In this document: one piece after another, positions 16,104-24,734 of the stretch
Layout: the number at the start of each line of letters is the position of its first letter
How positions within the stretch are numbered: position 1 is the first letter of the stretch
From: Roseiarcus sp963829505
Lineage (GTDB): Bacteria > Pseudomonadota > Alphaproteobacteria > Rhizobiales > Beijerinckiaceae
Direction of reading: 5' to 3'
Assembly: GCA_963829505.1 (NCBI GenBank)
Contig: CAWHIL010000003.1
Location: 124,001-188,000, forward strand
Length of the DNA: 64,000 nt
Made by a program: the position numbers and the translations under genes
The notes under the pieces: generated by a model
Seen by the model: only the letters and a program-made list of their open reading frames with translations
Told to the model about the DNA's origin: nothing
Databases searched by the model: none

Positions 16104-17675
16104 TCACCCGAAGAGCCCGTGCATGAACCATCGCGCGCGGGCGGTGTCGCGGCCGAGCAGTCCTTCCCGGTAGAGCCAGAAGCGGCGGCCTTGCGAATCC
16201 TCGGCGCGGAAATAGTCGCGGGTCGGCCCCCCGTCCCGACGCCACCAGGGCGGCGCGATGCGCTCGGGGCCCTCGATGGCGGCGACGTCGTGCAGCATGC
16301 GCCGCCAGCGGAAGCGCAGAGGAGGTCCATCGGGGACTTCGGCCAGCGCCTCGATCGGCTCCGGACGGGCGAAGAGCCGGAGCGGGCGCGAGGGGGCGGT
16401 CGCTCCGCCGCCGTCATTGCGCCCGTAATAACGATCCTCTCCGCTCCGGCGCCTCTCGCCCGAAATCGCCGGCGTCGCGGCTTCCGCCTGTTCGGGCAGA
16501 TGCGCTTCGACAAGGTCGCGCCGCGTCACCGCGCGGGCGCCCAGTCTGGCGCTCAGGCGATCGATGAGCTCGGCGAGCGCGCGGGCGCGCTCGGCCTCGT
16601 GCGCGCGCTCGATCTGACCCTGAGACGGAGCGAGCGGCTCGGCCCGAAGACAGGAGAGGCGCATGAGGTCGACGCCGAAGCCCATGTCGATCTCGTCCTC
16701 GTGCGGGTTTGCAAGCTTCTCGGCGAACAGGCGCCGGATCGCGCGCGGTTCGTTCAGCGCCCGCGAGGCGCCGACCGCGATGCGCCTGACGGCGCCGTCG
16801 ACGCGGTAGAGCGCGAGTTCGACCCGCCGCGCGCCCTTGGCCTGCCGCTCGAGGAGCACGGCGAGATCGTCGGCGAGCTTGCATAAAGAGGCCTCGATCG
16901 CCTCGACCGTCTGAACGGGAGAGGCGAAGCGCCGCTCGGCCAGGAAATCGGGCGCGGGAAATCGTGGCGCGATGGACGCGCGCGACAGCCCCTTGAGCGC
17001 GTCGAGCCGCGCGACCGGGAGAGGGCCGAACCGCGCCGTGATCGGCGCGCGCGGCCGCATCGCCACGTCGCCGATGCGCCTGAGGCCCGCCCGCGCCATG
17101 TCGGCGAGGGTCTCGGCCTCGAGGCCGAGCGCCGCGAGCGGCAGGTCGTGGAAGAGCCTTGCGAAGGCTTTGTCGTCGAGGCTTTCCGGGGCGATCTTCC
17201 GCGCCGAAAAGCGAGCGAGCGCGAAGGCGGCGCGCGGCGTGTCGGCGACGCTCGCGAAGGCCGAGATCCCCTGCTGGGAGAAGCGCGTGAGAACGTCCTC
17301 GACGAGCCCCGTTTCGCCGCCGAAGAGATGGGCGACGCCGGAGATGTCGAGCATCAGCCCGTCGCGTCCGTCGAGCCCCGAGAGCGGCGTATAGCGCGAG
17401 CACGCGTCGCACAGGCGCTCGAGCAGCCGGAGCTCCTCGGCCGGGTTTGCTTCGACGGTCACAAGGGTGGGATGGCGGGCGCGCGCGTCGGCGAGCGTCA
17501 GGCCCGCGGTCAGGCCGAGCCGCGTCGCGGCGGCGTCGAGACACACGAGCCGCTCGGCGTTGGCGATCCTCATCGTCGCCGCGAGCGGCGCCGCGGGGGA
17601 AATGTCATGACGACGCCGCGCGCGGTCGGTCGCCAGACGCGGCAGCCAGAGCGAAAGAAATCGCCGGGTCGTCAA
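16104..17675 (-). CDS. imuB: ImuB, Y-family polymerase-like mutasome protein
   Basis: ImuB is a Y-family polymerase homologue without catalytic activity that links DnaE2 to the sliding clamp during SOS mutagenesis. The protein begins TTRRFLSLWLPRLATDR and holds LGLTAGLTLADARARHPTL, SRYTPLSGLDGRDGLMLDIS and a helix-hairpin region (LADMARAGLRRIGDVAMRP). The C-terminal half is the DUF6504/ImuB tail, ending FMHGLFG. I placed the start at a TTG with GGGAGAAG five bases upstream, because no ATG fits the family N-terminus. A longer frame upstream runs into repeat DNA. It follows imuA after a gap full of repeats, and dnaE2 lies beyond two small genes. The length of 523 residues is normal. Confidence 0.93.
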   Translation of the reverse strand: MTTRRFLSLWLPRLATDRARRRHDISPAAPLAATMRIANAERLVCLDAAATRLGLTAGLTLADARARHPTLVTVEANPAEELRLLERLCDACSRYTPLSGLDGRDGLMLDISGVAHLFGGETGLVEDVLTRFSQQGISAFASVADTPRAAFALARFSARKIAPESLDDKAFARLFHDLPLAALGLEAETLADMARAGLRRIGDVAMRPRAPITARFGPLPVARLDALKGLSRASIAPRFPAPDFLAERRFASPVQTVEAIEASLCKLADDLAVLLERQAKGARRVELALYRVDGAVRRIAVGASRALNEPRAIRRLFAEKLANPHEDEIDMGFGVDLMRLSCLRAEPLAPSQGQIERAHEAERARALAELIDRLSARLGARAVTRRDLVEAHLPEQAEAATPAISGERRRSGEDRYYGRNDGGGATAPSRPLRLFARPEPIEALAEVPDGPPLRFRWRRMLHDVAAIEGPERIAPPWWRRDGGPTRDYFRAEDSQGRRFWLYREGLLGRDTARARWFMHGLFG

Positions 17676-17720
17676 AGGTCTTCTCCCGCTAAAACCATGT
17701 CCCTCGTCCTCATGCGACGA

Positions 17721-17942
17721 CCTCGTCCTGAGGAGCGATGCGCCAGCATCGCGTCTCAGCCACCAACCTCGTCCTGAGGAGCGATGCGCCAGCATCGCGT
17801 CTCAGCCACCAACCTCGTCCTGAGGAGCGATGCGCCAGCATCGCGTCTCGAAGGACGGTCCAGATCGCGCCGTAGCCTTCAGCGCCTTCTGGAAACGTCC
17901 TTCGAGACGCGTCGCCTTAAGGCGCCGCTCCTCAGGACGAGG
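17721..17942. repeat. Three tandem 46-bp repeats plus facing arm, CTCGTCCTGAGGAG family
   Basis: Three direct copies with a 46-bp period begin ACCTCGTCCTGAGGAGCGAT at 17721, 17767 and 17813. Each holds the small hairpin GATGCGCCAGCATC. A reverse arm ending GCTCCTCAGGACGAGG closes the element. It separates imuA from imuB, a gap that is often very short in this operon. Related copies lie at 5.8 kb and 40.7 kb. Confidence 0.88.
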
Positions 17943-17954
17943 GCGAGATTTTTC

Positions 17955-18896
17955 TCATCCGCGGACGCCGATCGCCTGCGCCGTCGGACGCCGCAAAACG
18001 AAGTCGCGGACATCCGCAAAACTCATGTCCTCGCGCCGCCATTCGAGCCGGACGGAGCGGGTCGGATCGTGCGTCTCGCGTCGCGCCCTCGCCTGTAGGG
18101 CGGCCTCGCCGAGGCCGCCGGCGCGGTCATCGACCGCGCCTACAGACACCGCGCGGTCATCGACCGCGCCTACAGACACCGCGCGGCCATCGGCCGCGCC
18201 CTGAGCGCCATCGGCGCGCGCTTTCACGAGGCGGACCGAGCAGGCGAAGGGGCCGGGGAGATCGCGGCCCGCGGCGGCCGGCGTCTTCGCGCTCGGTGCG
18301 GCGGCGATCTCGAATCGGGTCGTTGCGGCGGTGGAGAGGGCGTCCGCCTGCCCATGCGCCGCAGCCAGCACGAGCAGCGCGGGAGTGCCCCCCTTCCGCG
18401 CGGCGAGCAGCAGCCGGCGGGAGGCGATGAGGCCGTAGGCGCGCATGTTCCAGACCTCCGCCGCGACCGCGGCGGGCGCGCCCGATTTCAGGGCCTCCTC
18501 GGTCGCCCAGAAGGCGCCGGCCGCGTCGGGGGCGGAGACGAAGAGGAGCCGGCTCAAGGGGAGCCCGTGCGCGATAAGGCCCGGTCCGTAGAGCGCGCCC
18601 GACTCGAAGCTCGCGAAATGTTCGCCGATCAGGACCGCCGCGGCGGGGCGGCGGTCGACGAAGCGCGCCGCAAGCGCGAGCGCAAACGCCGTCGCCGCCG
18701 GCCCGTCGGCGGGCGCCGCCGGCACGATCTCGGTGAGGCCGTCCTCGGCGAGGCCGCCGCCGAGCGCGCCGTCGAAAGCGGGCGCGACAGGCATGCGCTC
18801 CCTGGCGCGCGCCCCTCCGAGGGGCGGGCCGCCGCCTTCGATCTCGGCGATGAGGCGACGCAAACGCGCCGCATCCGCCCTGCCGCCCGGCGACAT
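17955..18896 (-). CDS. imuA: ImuA, RecA-like SOS mutagenesis protein
   Basis: ImuA is the RecA-related partner of ImuB and DnaE2. The protein has a helical N-terminus (RLRRLIAEIEGG), then LGGGLAEDGLTEIVP and the degenerate RecA core with VLIGEHFASFESGALYGPGL, PLSRLLFVSAPD and AEVWNMRAYGLIASRRLLL. The end (WRREDMSFADVRDFVLRRP) is typical. Residues around 240-275 (AVSVGAVDDRAVSVGAVDDR) are not typical of ImuA. They are encoded by tandem copies of a GCGGTCATCGACCGCGCC palindromic repeat and lie in a variable linker. The 313 residues include this insertion. A LexA-like box lies 19 bases upstream of the ATG. Confidence 0.93.
   Translation of the reverse strand: MSPGGRADAARLRRLIAEIEGGGPPLGGARARERMPVAPAFDGALGGGLAEDGLTEIVPAAPADGPAATAFALALAARFVDRRPAAAVLIGEHFASFESGALYGPGLIAHGLPLSRLLFVSAPDAAGAFWATEEALKSGAPAAVAAEVWNMRAYGLIASRRLLLAARKGGTPALLVLAAAHGQADALSTAATTRFEIAAAPSAKTPAAAGRDLPGPFACSVRLVKARADGAQGAADGRAVSVGAVDDRAVSVGAVDDRAGGLGEAALQARARRETHDPTRSVRLEWRREDMSFADVRDFVLRRPTAQAIGVRG
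18092..18202. repeat. Tandem palindromic repeats inside imuA
   Basis: Units of GCGGTCATCGACCGCGCC joined by TACAGACACC occur twice. A CTGTAGGGCGGCCTCGCCGAGG half lies at one side and a variant GCGGCCATCGGCCGCGCC at the other. Each unit is a near-perfect hairpin. The frame stays open through all of them. Confidence 0.85.
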
Positions 18897-18914
18897 TCGG
18901 CTGCCATCCTCTTC

Positions 18915-18929
18915 GTACGCTCTTTGTTC
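18915..18929 (-). promoter_or_regulatory. LexA-like box upstream of imuA
   Basis: GTACGCTCTTTGTTC differs from GTTC-N7-GTTC at one base of the left half. Its position relative to a conserved TGATCC-N12-GAGTCAA block (18936-18960) is the same as in the dnaE2 promoter, which supports a real operator. It lies 19 bases before the imuA start codon. Confidence 0.65.
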
Positions 18930-19116
18930 TTGTTTTGATCCTACGAGCGAGCAGAGTCAAGGGCGGGGAGGAGGAGGGGAGGAAGTGTGAGACACTCCAG
19001 GAAGGGCGGGTTCCAAAGGGTGGTGTTTCCGAGATCCTACCGGTCGGCCCCGAGAAGGCGGCGCGCCACCGGCTTGAAGGTCGCGGGAAGCCAGCAAACA
19101 ACGAAGGCGCAGGCGT

Positions 19117-19479
19117 TCAGGTCGTCGGGTCGTTGTCGCCCTTGGGTTCGGTCGGAATGTTGACGATTATCACGCGATCCAATCTGACCACCTCGATCTC
19201 GGAGACCGTGAAGCCGTCCTCCGTAATCGCTCGTGCGCGCACAGGACGCTGGTCGAGAGAGAGCTCCGGATTGCTGCGGAGGCTGAGGAGGGCGTCCGGC
19301 AAGGAATGTCCCACGTCATCCTCGCTGTACCAATCCGTCAGATCCGCGATGCCCAGGTCGCCGGGCTCCTCACGATAAAACTGCAGAATGCACACGTCCG
19401 ATGTCGGCAAATCAGCCCCCGCGCTCTCCGCGCAAATCATAGCACAGGAAACCGGGTCGAGCGAGCGAAGCGTCAAGCC
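19117..19479 (-). pseudogene. Hypothetical gene split by the insertion sequence near its start
   Basis: The remaining ~120 codons begin GLTLRSLDPVSCAMIC and end IPTEPKGDNDPTT. The insertion sequence lies directly upstream. If the element and one copy of its 15-bp target duplication are removed, the frame joins an ATG at 20884 to give MWGLTLRSLDPVSC, so the element landed right after the start codon. In the present state the frame starts inside the element end (MRYQNRTYRLL) and a hybrid protein could still be made. The protein has no motif I recognise. It is acidic, with several Cys in the first third. Confidence 0.6.
19465..19479. repeat. 15-bp target-site duplication (left)
   Basis: GCGAAGCGTCAAGCC occurs directly outside both ends of the insertion sequence (right copy 20864-20878). 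The perfect match shows a fairly recent insertion. Confidence 0.9.
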
Positions 19480-20863
19480 TGTCGGTAGCAGACGATATGT
19501 CCGGTTTTGGTAGCGCACGATCTGTCCGGTAGCTTCGCGGCCCTTTGGGGGTCGGGATGCGCCGGACGGGAGCCCTTCAGGGTGTGCGGATGGCGATGTT
19601 TTTGAATCTTTTTCACCGTTGGGAATCGGCGGAGCTCAATCAGGAGGAGGCGGCGGAGTTGCTCGGGGTCGACGTCCGGACCTTTCGGCGATGGACGCGC
19701 CGCTACGACGAGGAGGGTGAGGCCGGCCTGCTCGATCGGCGGCTTGGCAAGGCGTCCGGCAAGCGGGTTCCGGTCGACCGCGCGGAGGAAGTGGAGCGGC
19801 TCTACCGCGAGCGCTACCAGGGCTTCACGGTCAAGCACTTCCACGAGCATCTGGTGAAGGACCACGGCTTCGGCTGGGGCTACACATGGCTGAAGCTGCA
19901 TCTGCAGTGGAAGGGGGTCGTGGCGAAGGCGCCGCGCAAGGGGGCGCATCGCAGGAAGCGCGAGCGGCGTCCGCTGCCGGGGATGATGCTGCATCAGGAC
20001 GGCTCGCGGCATGCCTGGCTCGAGGGCCAGCCGGCGCTCGATCTGATCGTGACGCTCGACGATGCGACCGGCGCGATCTACTCGGCCTTTCTCGTGGAAG
20101 AGGAAGGCACGCACTCGACCTTGCGGGCGCTGAAAGAGGTTTTCTCGGAGCACGGCCTGCCGATGAGCCTCTACACCGACCGCGGCAGCCACTACTTCCA
20201 GACCTCGAAGGCGGGCGAGATCGACCGGGACCATCCCACGCAGGTCGGCCGGGCGCTCAAGCAGCTTGGGGTCGAGCACATCGGGGCATTCTCGCCGCAG
20301 GCGCGCGGTCGTTCAGAACGGGCTTTCCACACGCTTCAGGATCGTCTGGTCAAGGAGCTCCGCCTCGCCGGGATCACGACCGTCGAGGCGGCCAACGCTT
20401 TCATCCGCGACCTCTACCGGCCCGCCTACAACGCGCGCTTCGCCATCGAGCCGACCGGCGAAGGATCGGCCTTCACCCCGATCCCGGGCGTCGACCTCGA
20501 CGAGATCCTGTGCGTGCAGGAGGAGCGGCAGGTCGGCAACGACAATTGCGTCTCCTACCGGACGCTCAAGCTCCAGATCCCTGAAACCCCGATGCGCCCG
20601 CATTTCGTCAGGGCGCGGGTTCGGGTCCACGCCTACCCCGACGGCTCCCACGCCCTCTTCCACGGGCCAAGATGCATCGGCCGCTACGACGAAAAAGGAC
20701 TGCTCAAACAGATGCTTCGCGCCGCCTGAATCCGCTCGGCGGCGCAGCCTGTGGACATGTGGACGACGCTTCGCCTCGCCCACATGACCACAGGAGAACA
20801 GAACCAGAAGAAGCGGACACTTGATGTGCTATCAAAACCGGACAACTTAATTCGCTATCGACA
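19480..20863 (+). mobile_element. Complete insertion sequence, ISNCY/IS1202-like, 1384 bp
   Basis: The ends are imperfect inverted repeats: TGTCGGTAGC on the left and TGTCGATAGC on the right, with a second internal match around TGTCCGGTTTTGGTAGC and TGTCCGGTTTTGATAGC. One intact transposase gene fills the interior. A perfect 15-bp direct repeat flanks the element. Long target duplications of this size are known for the IS1202-type group formerly placed in ISNCY, which fits the transposase. Both ends and the transposase look undamaged, so the element is probably still mobile. Confidence 0.92.
19557..20729 (+). CDS. ISNCY/IS1202-family transposase (DDE)
   Basis: The transposase moves the surrounding element by cut-and-paste or copy-out chemistry. 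The 390-residue protein opens MRRTGALQGVRM, followed by a helix-turn-helix (LNQEEAAELLGVDVRTFRRW) and a second helical DNA-binding part (YQGFTVKHFHEHLVKDHGF). The integrase core has the first Asp in LPGMMLHQDGSRHAWL, then DLIVTLDDATGAIYSA, the second Asp in SLYTDRGSHYF and the Glu in RGRSERAFHTLQDR. The ATG of MRRTGAL was preferred to a TTG four codons earlier. The frame is intact. Confidence 0.92.
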   Translation: MRRTGALQGVRMAMFLNLFHRWESAELNQEEAAELLGVDVRTFRRWTRRYDEEGEAGLLDRRLGKASGKRVPVDRAEEVERLYRERYQGFTVKHFHEHLVKDHGFGWGYTWLKLHLQWKGVVAKAPRKGAHRRKRERRPLPGMMLHQDGSRHAWLEGQPALDLIVTLDDATGAIYSAFLVEEEGTHSTLRALKEVFSEHGLPMSLYTDRGSHYFQTSKAGEIDRDHPTQVGRALKQLGVEHIGAFSPQARGRSERAFHTLQDRLVKELRLAGITTVEAANAFIRDLYRPAYNARFAIEPTGEGSAFTPIPGVDLDEILCVQEERQVGNDNCVSYRTLKLQIPETPMRPHFVRARVRVHAYPDGSHALFHGPRCIGRYDEKGLLKQMLRAA

Positions 20864-20878
20864 GCGAAGCGTCAAGCC
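20864..20878. repeat. 15-bp target-site duplication (right)
   Basis: GCGAAGCGTCAAGCC, the second copy of the duplication. It is followed by CCACAT, whose reverse complement supplies the presumed original start codon of the split gene. Confidence 0.9.
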
Positions 20879-21019
20879 CCACATTTTTCAAAGTGGGAGG
20901 CCGCCGCGCCGGGTTCGTGAAGACAAAGTCTCCGAACCCTCCGGCACGCATCCGCGAATCCCTTGCGTCCGCCGCGCGCAACGCTAACCTCATGAACGCC
21001 CCAATCCGCGCCTCGCCCG

Positions 21020-21601
21020 ATGAATGAGATCGCTCTCCGTCTCGCCGCCCGGCTCTTCGATCAGCGTCTGATCGAGAACCCATTCCGCAGCGCCTTCGTC
21101 CAAGCCATGATCGAGCCCCATCTGCGCCTCGGCGGCTGGCGCTACGCCGGCGACGGCTGGAGCGGCTGGGACTTCGAGCGCGCCGACGGCAAGCGGCTCG
21201 AAGTCAAGCAGTCGGCGGCGCACCAGACCTGGTCCGACCCGCGGCAGACGAAGACCAGGGGCGTCTTCGACATCGCCGAGCGAACCGTCGTCGGCGAAGG
21301 ATCGCGGCGGCGGGACAGGCGAGGCCGCCCGGCCGACGTCTATGTCTTCGCCTGGAATGGCGCCTATGGCGAGGCGACCGATCACCGCGACCCGGCGCAG
21401 TGGCGCTTCTACGTCATCCCGGCCGCGCATCTGCCTGCCCACAAGACGATCTCGCTCGCCCGCGTCGAGACCGTCGCGGAGGCCGAAAAGCCGGGCGGAC
21501 CGGTCGCAATCGAGGCCCTGATGACCCGGGTCAGCGACGCGCTCGCAAGCCTGGACGTGACCGCGAGGCCCCAGATCGAGTTTCCGTTCGCCGACGCCTG
21601 A
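21020..21601 (+). CDS. Hypothetical protein with PD-(D/E)xK nuclease-like motif
   Basis: The 193-residue protein contains WSGWDFERADGKRLEVKQSA near residue 50. An Asp followed after ten residues by E-V-K is the catalytic arrangement of PD-(D/E)xK nucleases (Asp, then Glu-x-Lys). A conserved-looking Gln follows in KQSAAHQTW. Upstream helices (NPFRSAFVQAMIEPHL) and downstream strands (PADVYVFAWNG, WRFYVIPAAHL) fit a small restriction-endonuclease fold. No methyltransferase or helicase lies beside it. The nuclease assignment rests on this motif only, so the activity and target are unknown. Confidence 0.6.
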   Translation: MNEIALRLAARLFDQRLIENPFRSAFVQAMIEPHLRLGGWRYAGDGWSGWDFERADGKRLEVKQSAAHQTWSDPRQTKTRGVFDIAERTVVGEGSRRRDRRGRPADVYVFAWNGAYGEATDHRDPAQWRFYVIPAAHLPAHKTISLARVETVAEAEKPGGPVAIEALMTRVSDALASLDVTARPQIEFPFADA

Positions 21602-21608
21602 TGGAAGG

Positions 21609-23319
21609 CTAGTCGCGCACGAACACGAACCGGTCCACATCGACCAGGCCCCGGTCGGTGATCTTCAGGTGCGGGATCACCGGCAGCGGCAGGAAGGCGA
21701 CCTGGAGGAAGGGCTCGGCGAGCGTCACCCCGAGGTCCTTCGCCGCCTTGCGCAGCGGGATCAGTTGCTCCCTGACCTCCTCGAAGCGACCAAGAACTCA
21801 TGAGGCCCGCGACCGGCAGCGACAGCTCGGCCACGATGCGGCCCTCGTCGGCGACCGCGAAGCCGCCCTCGATCTCGCCGAGCCGGTTGACGGCGGCGGC
21901 CATGTCGCGCGCGTTCGTGCCCACGACGCAGAGATTGTGGCTGTCGTGCCCGACCGAGGAGGCGATCGCGCCGCGCTTCATGCCGAAGCCTTTGACGAAG
22001 GCGGTCGCCATGTTGTCGTTGACCCCGTGGCGCGCGACGACCGCGACCTTGACCACATCCTGGTCGAGGTCGACGTCGCGCTCTCCGTCGCGATAGGGCA
22101 GGGTCACCGGGACGCGCTCGGTGATGATCTTGCCCGGCACGATCCCGATCGCCTGGGTCGAAGGGCCCTGGCCGCGCGCTGCGAAATCCCTTGGCTCGAC
22201 GCGCCGCGCCTTGACGCTGCCGCGCCCGACGGGCGCGAGCGCGCCGCGCGTCGAGAAGAGCGCGTCGTCGACGATGCGCCCGGCCGCCACGATCGTCGAG
22301 ACGGCGCAGGCCTCGAGGTCGTCGAGGATGGCGAGGTCGGCGCGCCAGCCCGGCGCGACGAGCCCCCGATCGCGGAGCCCGAAGATCCGCGCGGCCGAAA
22401 TGGAGGCCGCGCGATAGGCCGCAAGCGGCGGTGCGCCGAGGCGGATCGCGGTGCGGATCAGGAAGTCGAGATGGCCCTCCTCGGCGATGTCGAGCGGATT
22501 GCGGTCGTCGGTGCAGAAGGCGATGAAGGGCGAATTGCGCTCGGTGACGATGGGGCTGAGCGCATGCAGGTCCTTGCAGACGGATCCTTCGCGAATGAGC
22601 ACCGCCATGCCCTTGGCGAGCTTCTCGCGCGCCTCGGGCAGGTTCGTCACCTCGTGGTCGGTCCGGACGCCGGCGCTGAGATAGCCGTTGAGGGCGAGGC
22701 CCCCGAGGAGAGGGGCATGCCCGTCGATCGGCCGGGTCTGGAAGGCGGCGAGCTTGGCGAGGCAGGCGGGATCGCGCGCCAGCAGACCGGGGAAGTTCAT
22801 GAACTCGGCGAGGCCCAGAACCTTCGGGTGGCCGGCGAGGGGCAAGAGATCGCCGACCTCGAGGCGCGCGCCGGCGGTCTCGAGGTTCGTCGCCGGGACG
22901 CAGCTCGAAAGCTGCACGCGGAGATCCATCGCCGTCGCCATCGCCGCGTCGAGGAAATAGCGGATGCCCGCCTCACCCAGCACGTTGGCGATCTCGTGGG
23001 GGTCGCAGATCGAGGTGGTGACGCCGTGGGCGAGCACGCAGCGGTCGAACTCGAGCGGCGTGATAAGCGAGCTCTCGACATGACAATGGGTGTCGATGAA
23101 GCCCGGGACGACGATCTTGCCGCGGACGTCGATCTCGCGGACGCCCCGGTATTGCCCAAGCGTCCCGACGATCCGGTCGTTGGAGATCGCGACGTCGCTC
23201 TCGATCAGGTCGCCGCCGACGAGATCGAAGATGCGGCCGCCCTTCAGGACGAGGTCGGCGGCGGCGAGGCCCTGACCCTGCTCGATCGCGCGGCTGAGAT
23301 AAGCGATGGCGTCGCTCAT
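21609..23319 (-). pseudogene. ade: Adenine deaminase, frameshifted near the C-terminus
   Basis: Adenine deaminase converts adenine to hypoxanthine with metal-bound water. The first ~500 residues are normal: VPGFIDTHCHVESSLITP supplies metal ligands, followed by GVTTSICDPHEIANVLG, FCTDDRNPLDIAEEGHLD and SSVGHDSHNLCVVG. After AELSLPVAGLMSS the frame is lost. The expected ending (FEEVREQLIPLRKAAKDLGV, then FLPLPVIPHLKITDRG and VFVRD) is present one frame over, with its own stop at 21609. Removing one base between 21782 and 21799 gives a normal 569-residue enzyme. A sequencing error is the simplest explanation. The gene is divergent from pdxY. Confidence 0.9.
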
Positions 23320-23421
23320 GGGCCTGGCTCCTTCGGATGGACGGGACATTCTTTCAGGCAGGCGAGGGCGGCTCAAGCGCGCTTTGACCGGACCTCCGAA
23401 TCGGGTCAGGCACGAAAGTGC

Positions 23422-24288
23422 ATGAGCGCCCCGATCCTGTCGATCCAGTCCCACGTCGTCTACGGCCATGTCGGCAACGATGCGGCCGTCTTCCCGCTCC
23501 AGCGTCTTGGGCGCGAGGTCTGGCCGCTGATGAGCGTGCAGTTCTCGAGCCACACGGGCTACCCCGGCTGGCGCGGGCGGGCGTTCGACGCCGGCACGAT
23601 CGACGAATGCGTCGCGGGCCTCGGCGCCATCGGCGCGCTTCAACAATGCGCCGGACTCCTGACCGGCTACCTCGGCAGGGCGGAGATCGGCGAGGGCGCG
23701 CTGCGGGCGCTCGCGTCGATCCGGGCGGCCAATCCCGGCGCGGTCTGGTGCTGCGATCCGGTGATCGGCGACGTCGGCCGCGGCCCCTATGTCGCGCCCG
23801 AGGTCGCGGCCTTCCTGCGCGACCGCGCCGTTCCCGCCGCCACAATCGTCACGCCGAACGCGTTCGAACTTGGGTGGCTCACCGGGCGTTCGGTCCATAC
23901 GATTGAGGACGCTTGCCAGGCGGCCGCCGGCCTTCGGGCGCTTGGCGTCGGCGTCGTCGCCGTCACCTCGCTCGCCCTCGACGACACGCCCGAGGATGCG
24001 CTCGACATCCTCGCCGGCGACGCCGCCGGCTTCTGGCTGGCGCGCACGCCCAAGCTGCCGATCGCGGTCAACGGCGCAGGCGACCTGTTTGCGGCGCTCT
24101 TCCTCCATCATTGGCTCGAGGCCCGCGCGACCGCCGCCGCGCTCACGGCCGCGGCGTCGTCGGTCTTCGGGATCGTGGCGGCTACGCTCGCGGCCGGCCG
24201 GCGCGAACTCGCCCTTGTCGACGCGCAGGAGGAACTCGTGCGTCCCTCCAACGTTTTCCCCGCAGCGCCGGTTGGACTTCGCCAGTGA
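23422..24288 (+). CDS. pdxY: Pyridoxal kinase PdxY
   Basis: PdxY phosphorylates pyridoxal in vitamin B6 salvage. The 288-residue protein begins SAPILSIQSHVVYGHVGNDA, the usual PdxY/PdxK N-terminus. It has LLTGYLGRAEIGE, CDPVIGDVGRGPYV and TPNAFELGWLTG. The ribokinase-type active-site loop is AVNGAGDLFAALFL, with the catalytic Asp. The chosen ATG is where family similarity begins. The ~100-bp space to the divergent adenine deaminase should hold both promoters. Confidence 0.94.
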   Translation: MSAPILSIQSHVVYGHVGNDAAVFPLQRLGREVWPLMSVQFSSHTGYPGWRGRAFDAGTIDECVAGLGAIGALQQCAGLLTGYLGRAEIGEGALRALASIRAANPGAVWCCDPVIGDVGRGPYVAPEVAAFLRDRAVPAATIVTPNAFELGWLTGRSVHTIEDACQAAAGLRALGVGVVAVTSLALDDTPEDALDILAGDAAGFWLARTPKLPIAVNGAGDLFAALFLHHWLEARATAAALTAAASSVFGIVAATLAAGRRELALVDAQEELVRPSNVFPAAPVGLRQ

Positions 24289-24368
24289 CCGGCATTTACT
24301 TTTCCAGCGCTTCGTCGCACAGTTCTTTCACATCCCGTGGTAGTCTGGCCGCCGCGAAAGGGAACGCC

Positions 24369-24692
24369 ATGCCGCATCCTGTGAAGACGTTCGGCGCGGT
24401 CGCGCTCGGGGCCCTGATCGGCCTTGCGACGACCGCCGAGGCTCAGACCATCCACCGGCATCACGTCGCCCGTCCGGCGGCGGATGGACGGCAGATCACA
24501 GTGTACGGCGCCGAATCGTACCTGACGGCCGGGACGGCCGCGCCTGTCGGCGCGTTCAGCGCCTATGCGCTCGATACGGTGACGCCCGGCATCGCCCCGT
24601 TCAGGCCGGGCATCGACAACACGACCGCCGGCCAGTGGGGCATGGAGCGCCTGCCCAACACCTTCACCGTCCCGGGCTGCTGCGAGCCCTGA
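24369..24692 (+). CDS. Small exported hypothetical protein
   Basis: This 107-residue protein has a signal peptide (PVKTFGAVALGALIGLATTA, cleavage near AEA-QT). The mature part is short and rich in Thr, Gly, Ala and Pro, ending VPGCCEP. AAAGGGAACGCC precedes the ATG. The ending with paired Cys suggests a periplasmic protein. No family is recognised. Confidence 0.65.
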   Translation: MPHPVKTFGAVALGALIGLATTAEAQTIHRHHVARPAADGRQITVYGAESYLTAGTAAPVGAFSAYALDTVTPGIAPFRPGIDNTTAGQWGMERLPNTFTVPGCCEP

Positions 24693-24734
24693 CGCCGGCC
24701 CGTCCGTCGCCGGAGACACCCGAGGCAGACGAGC

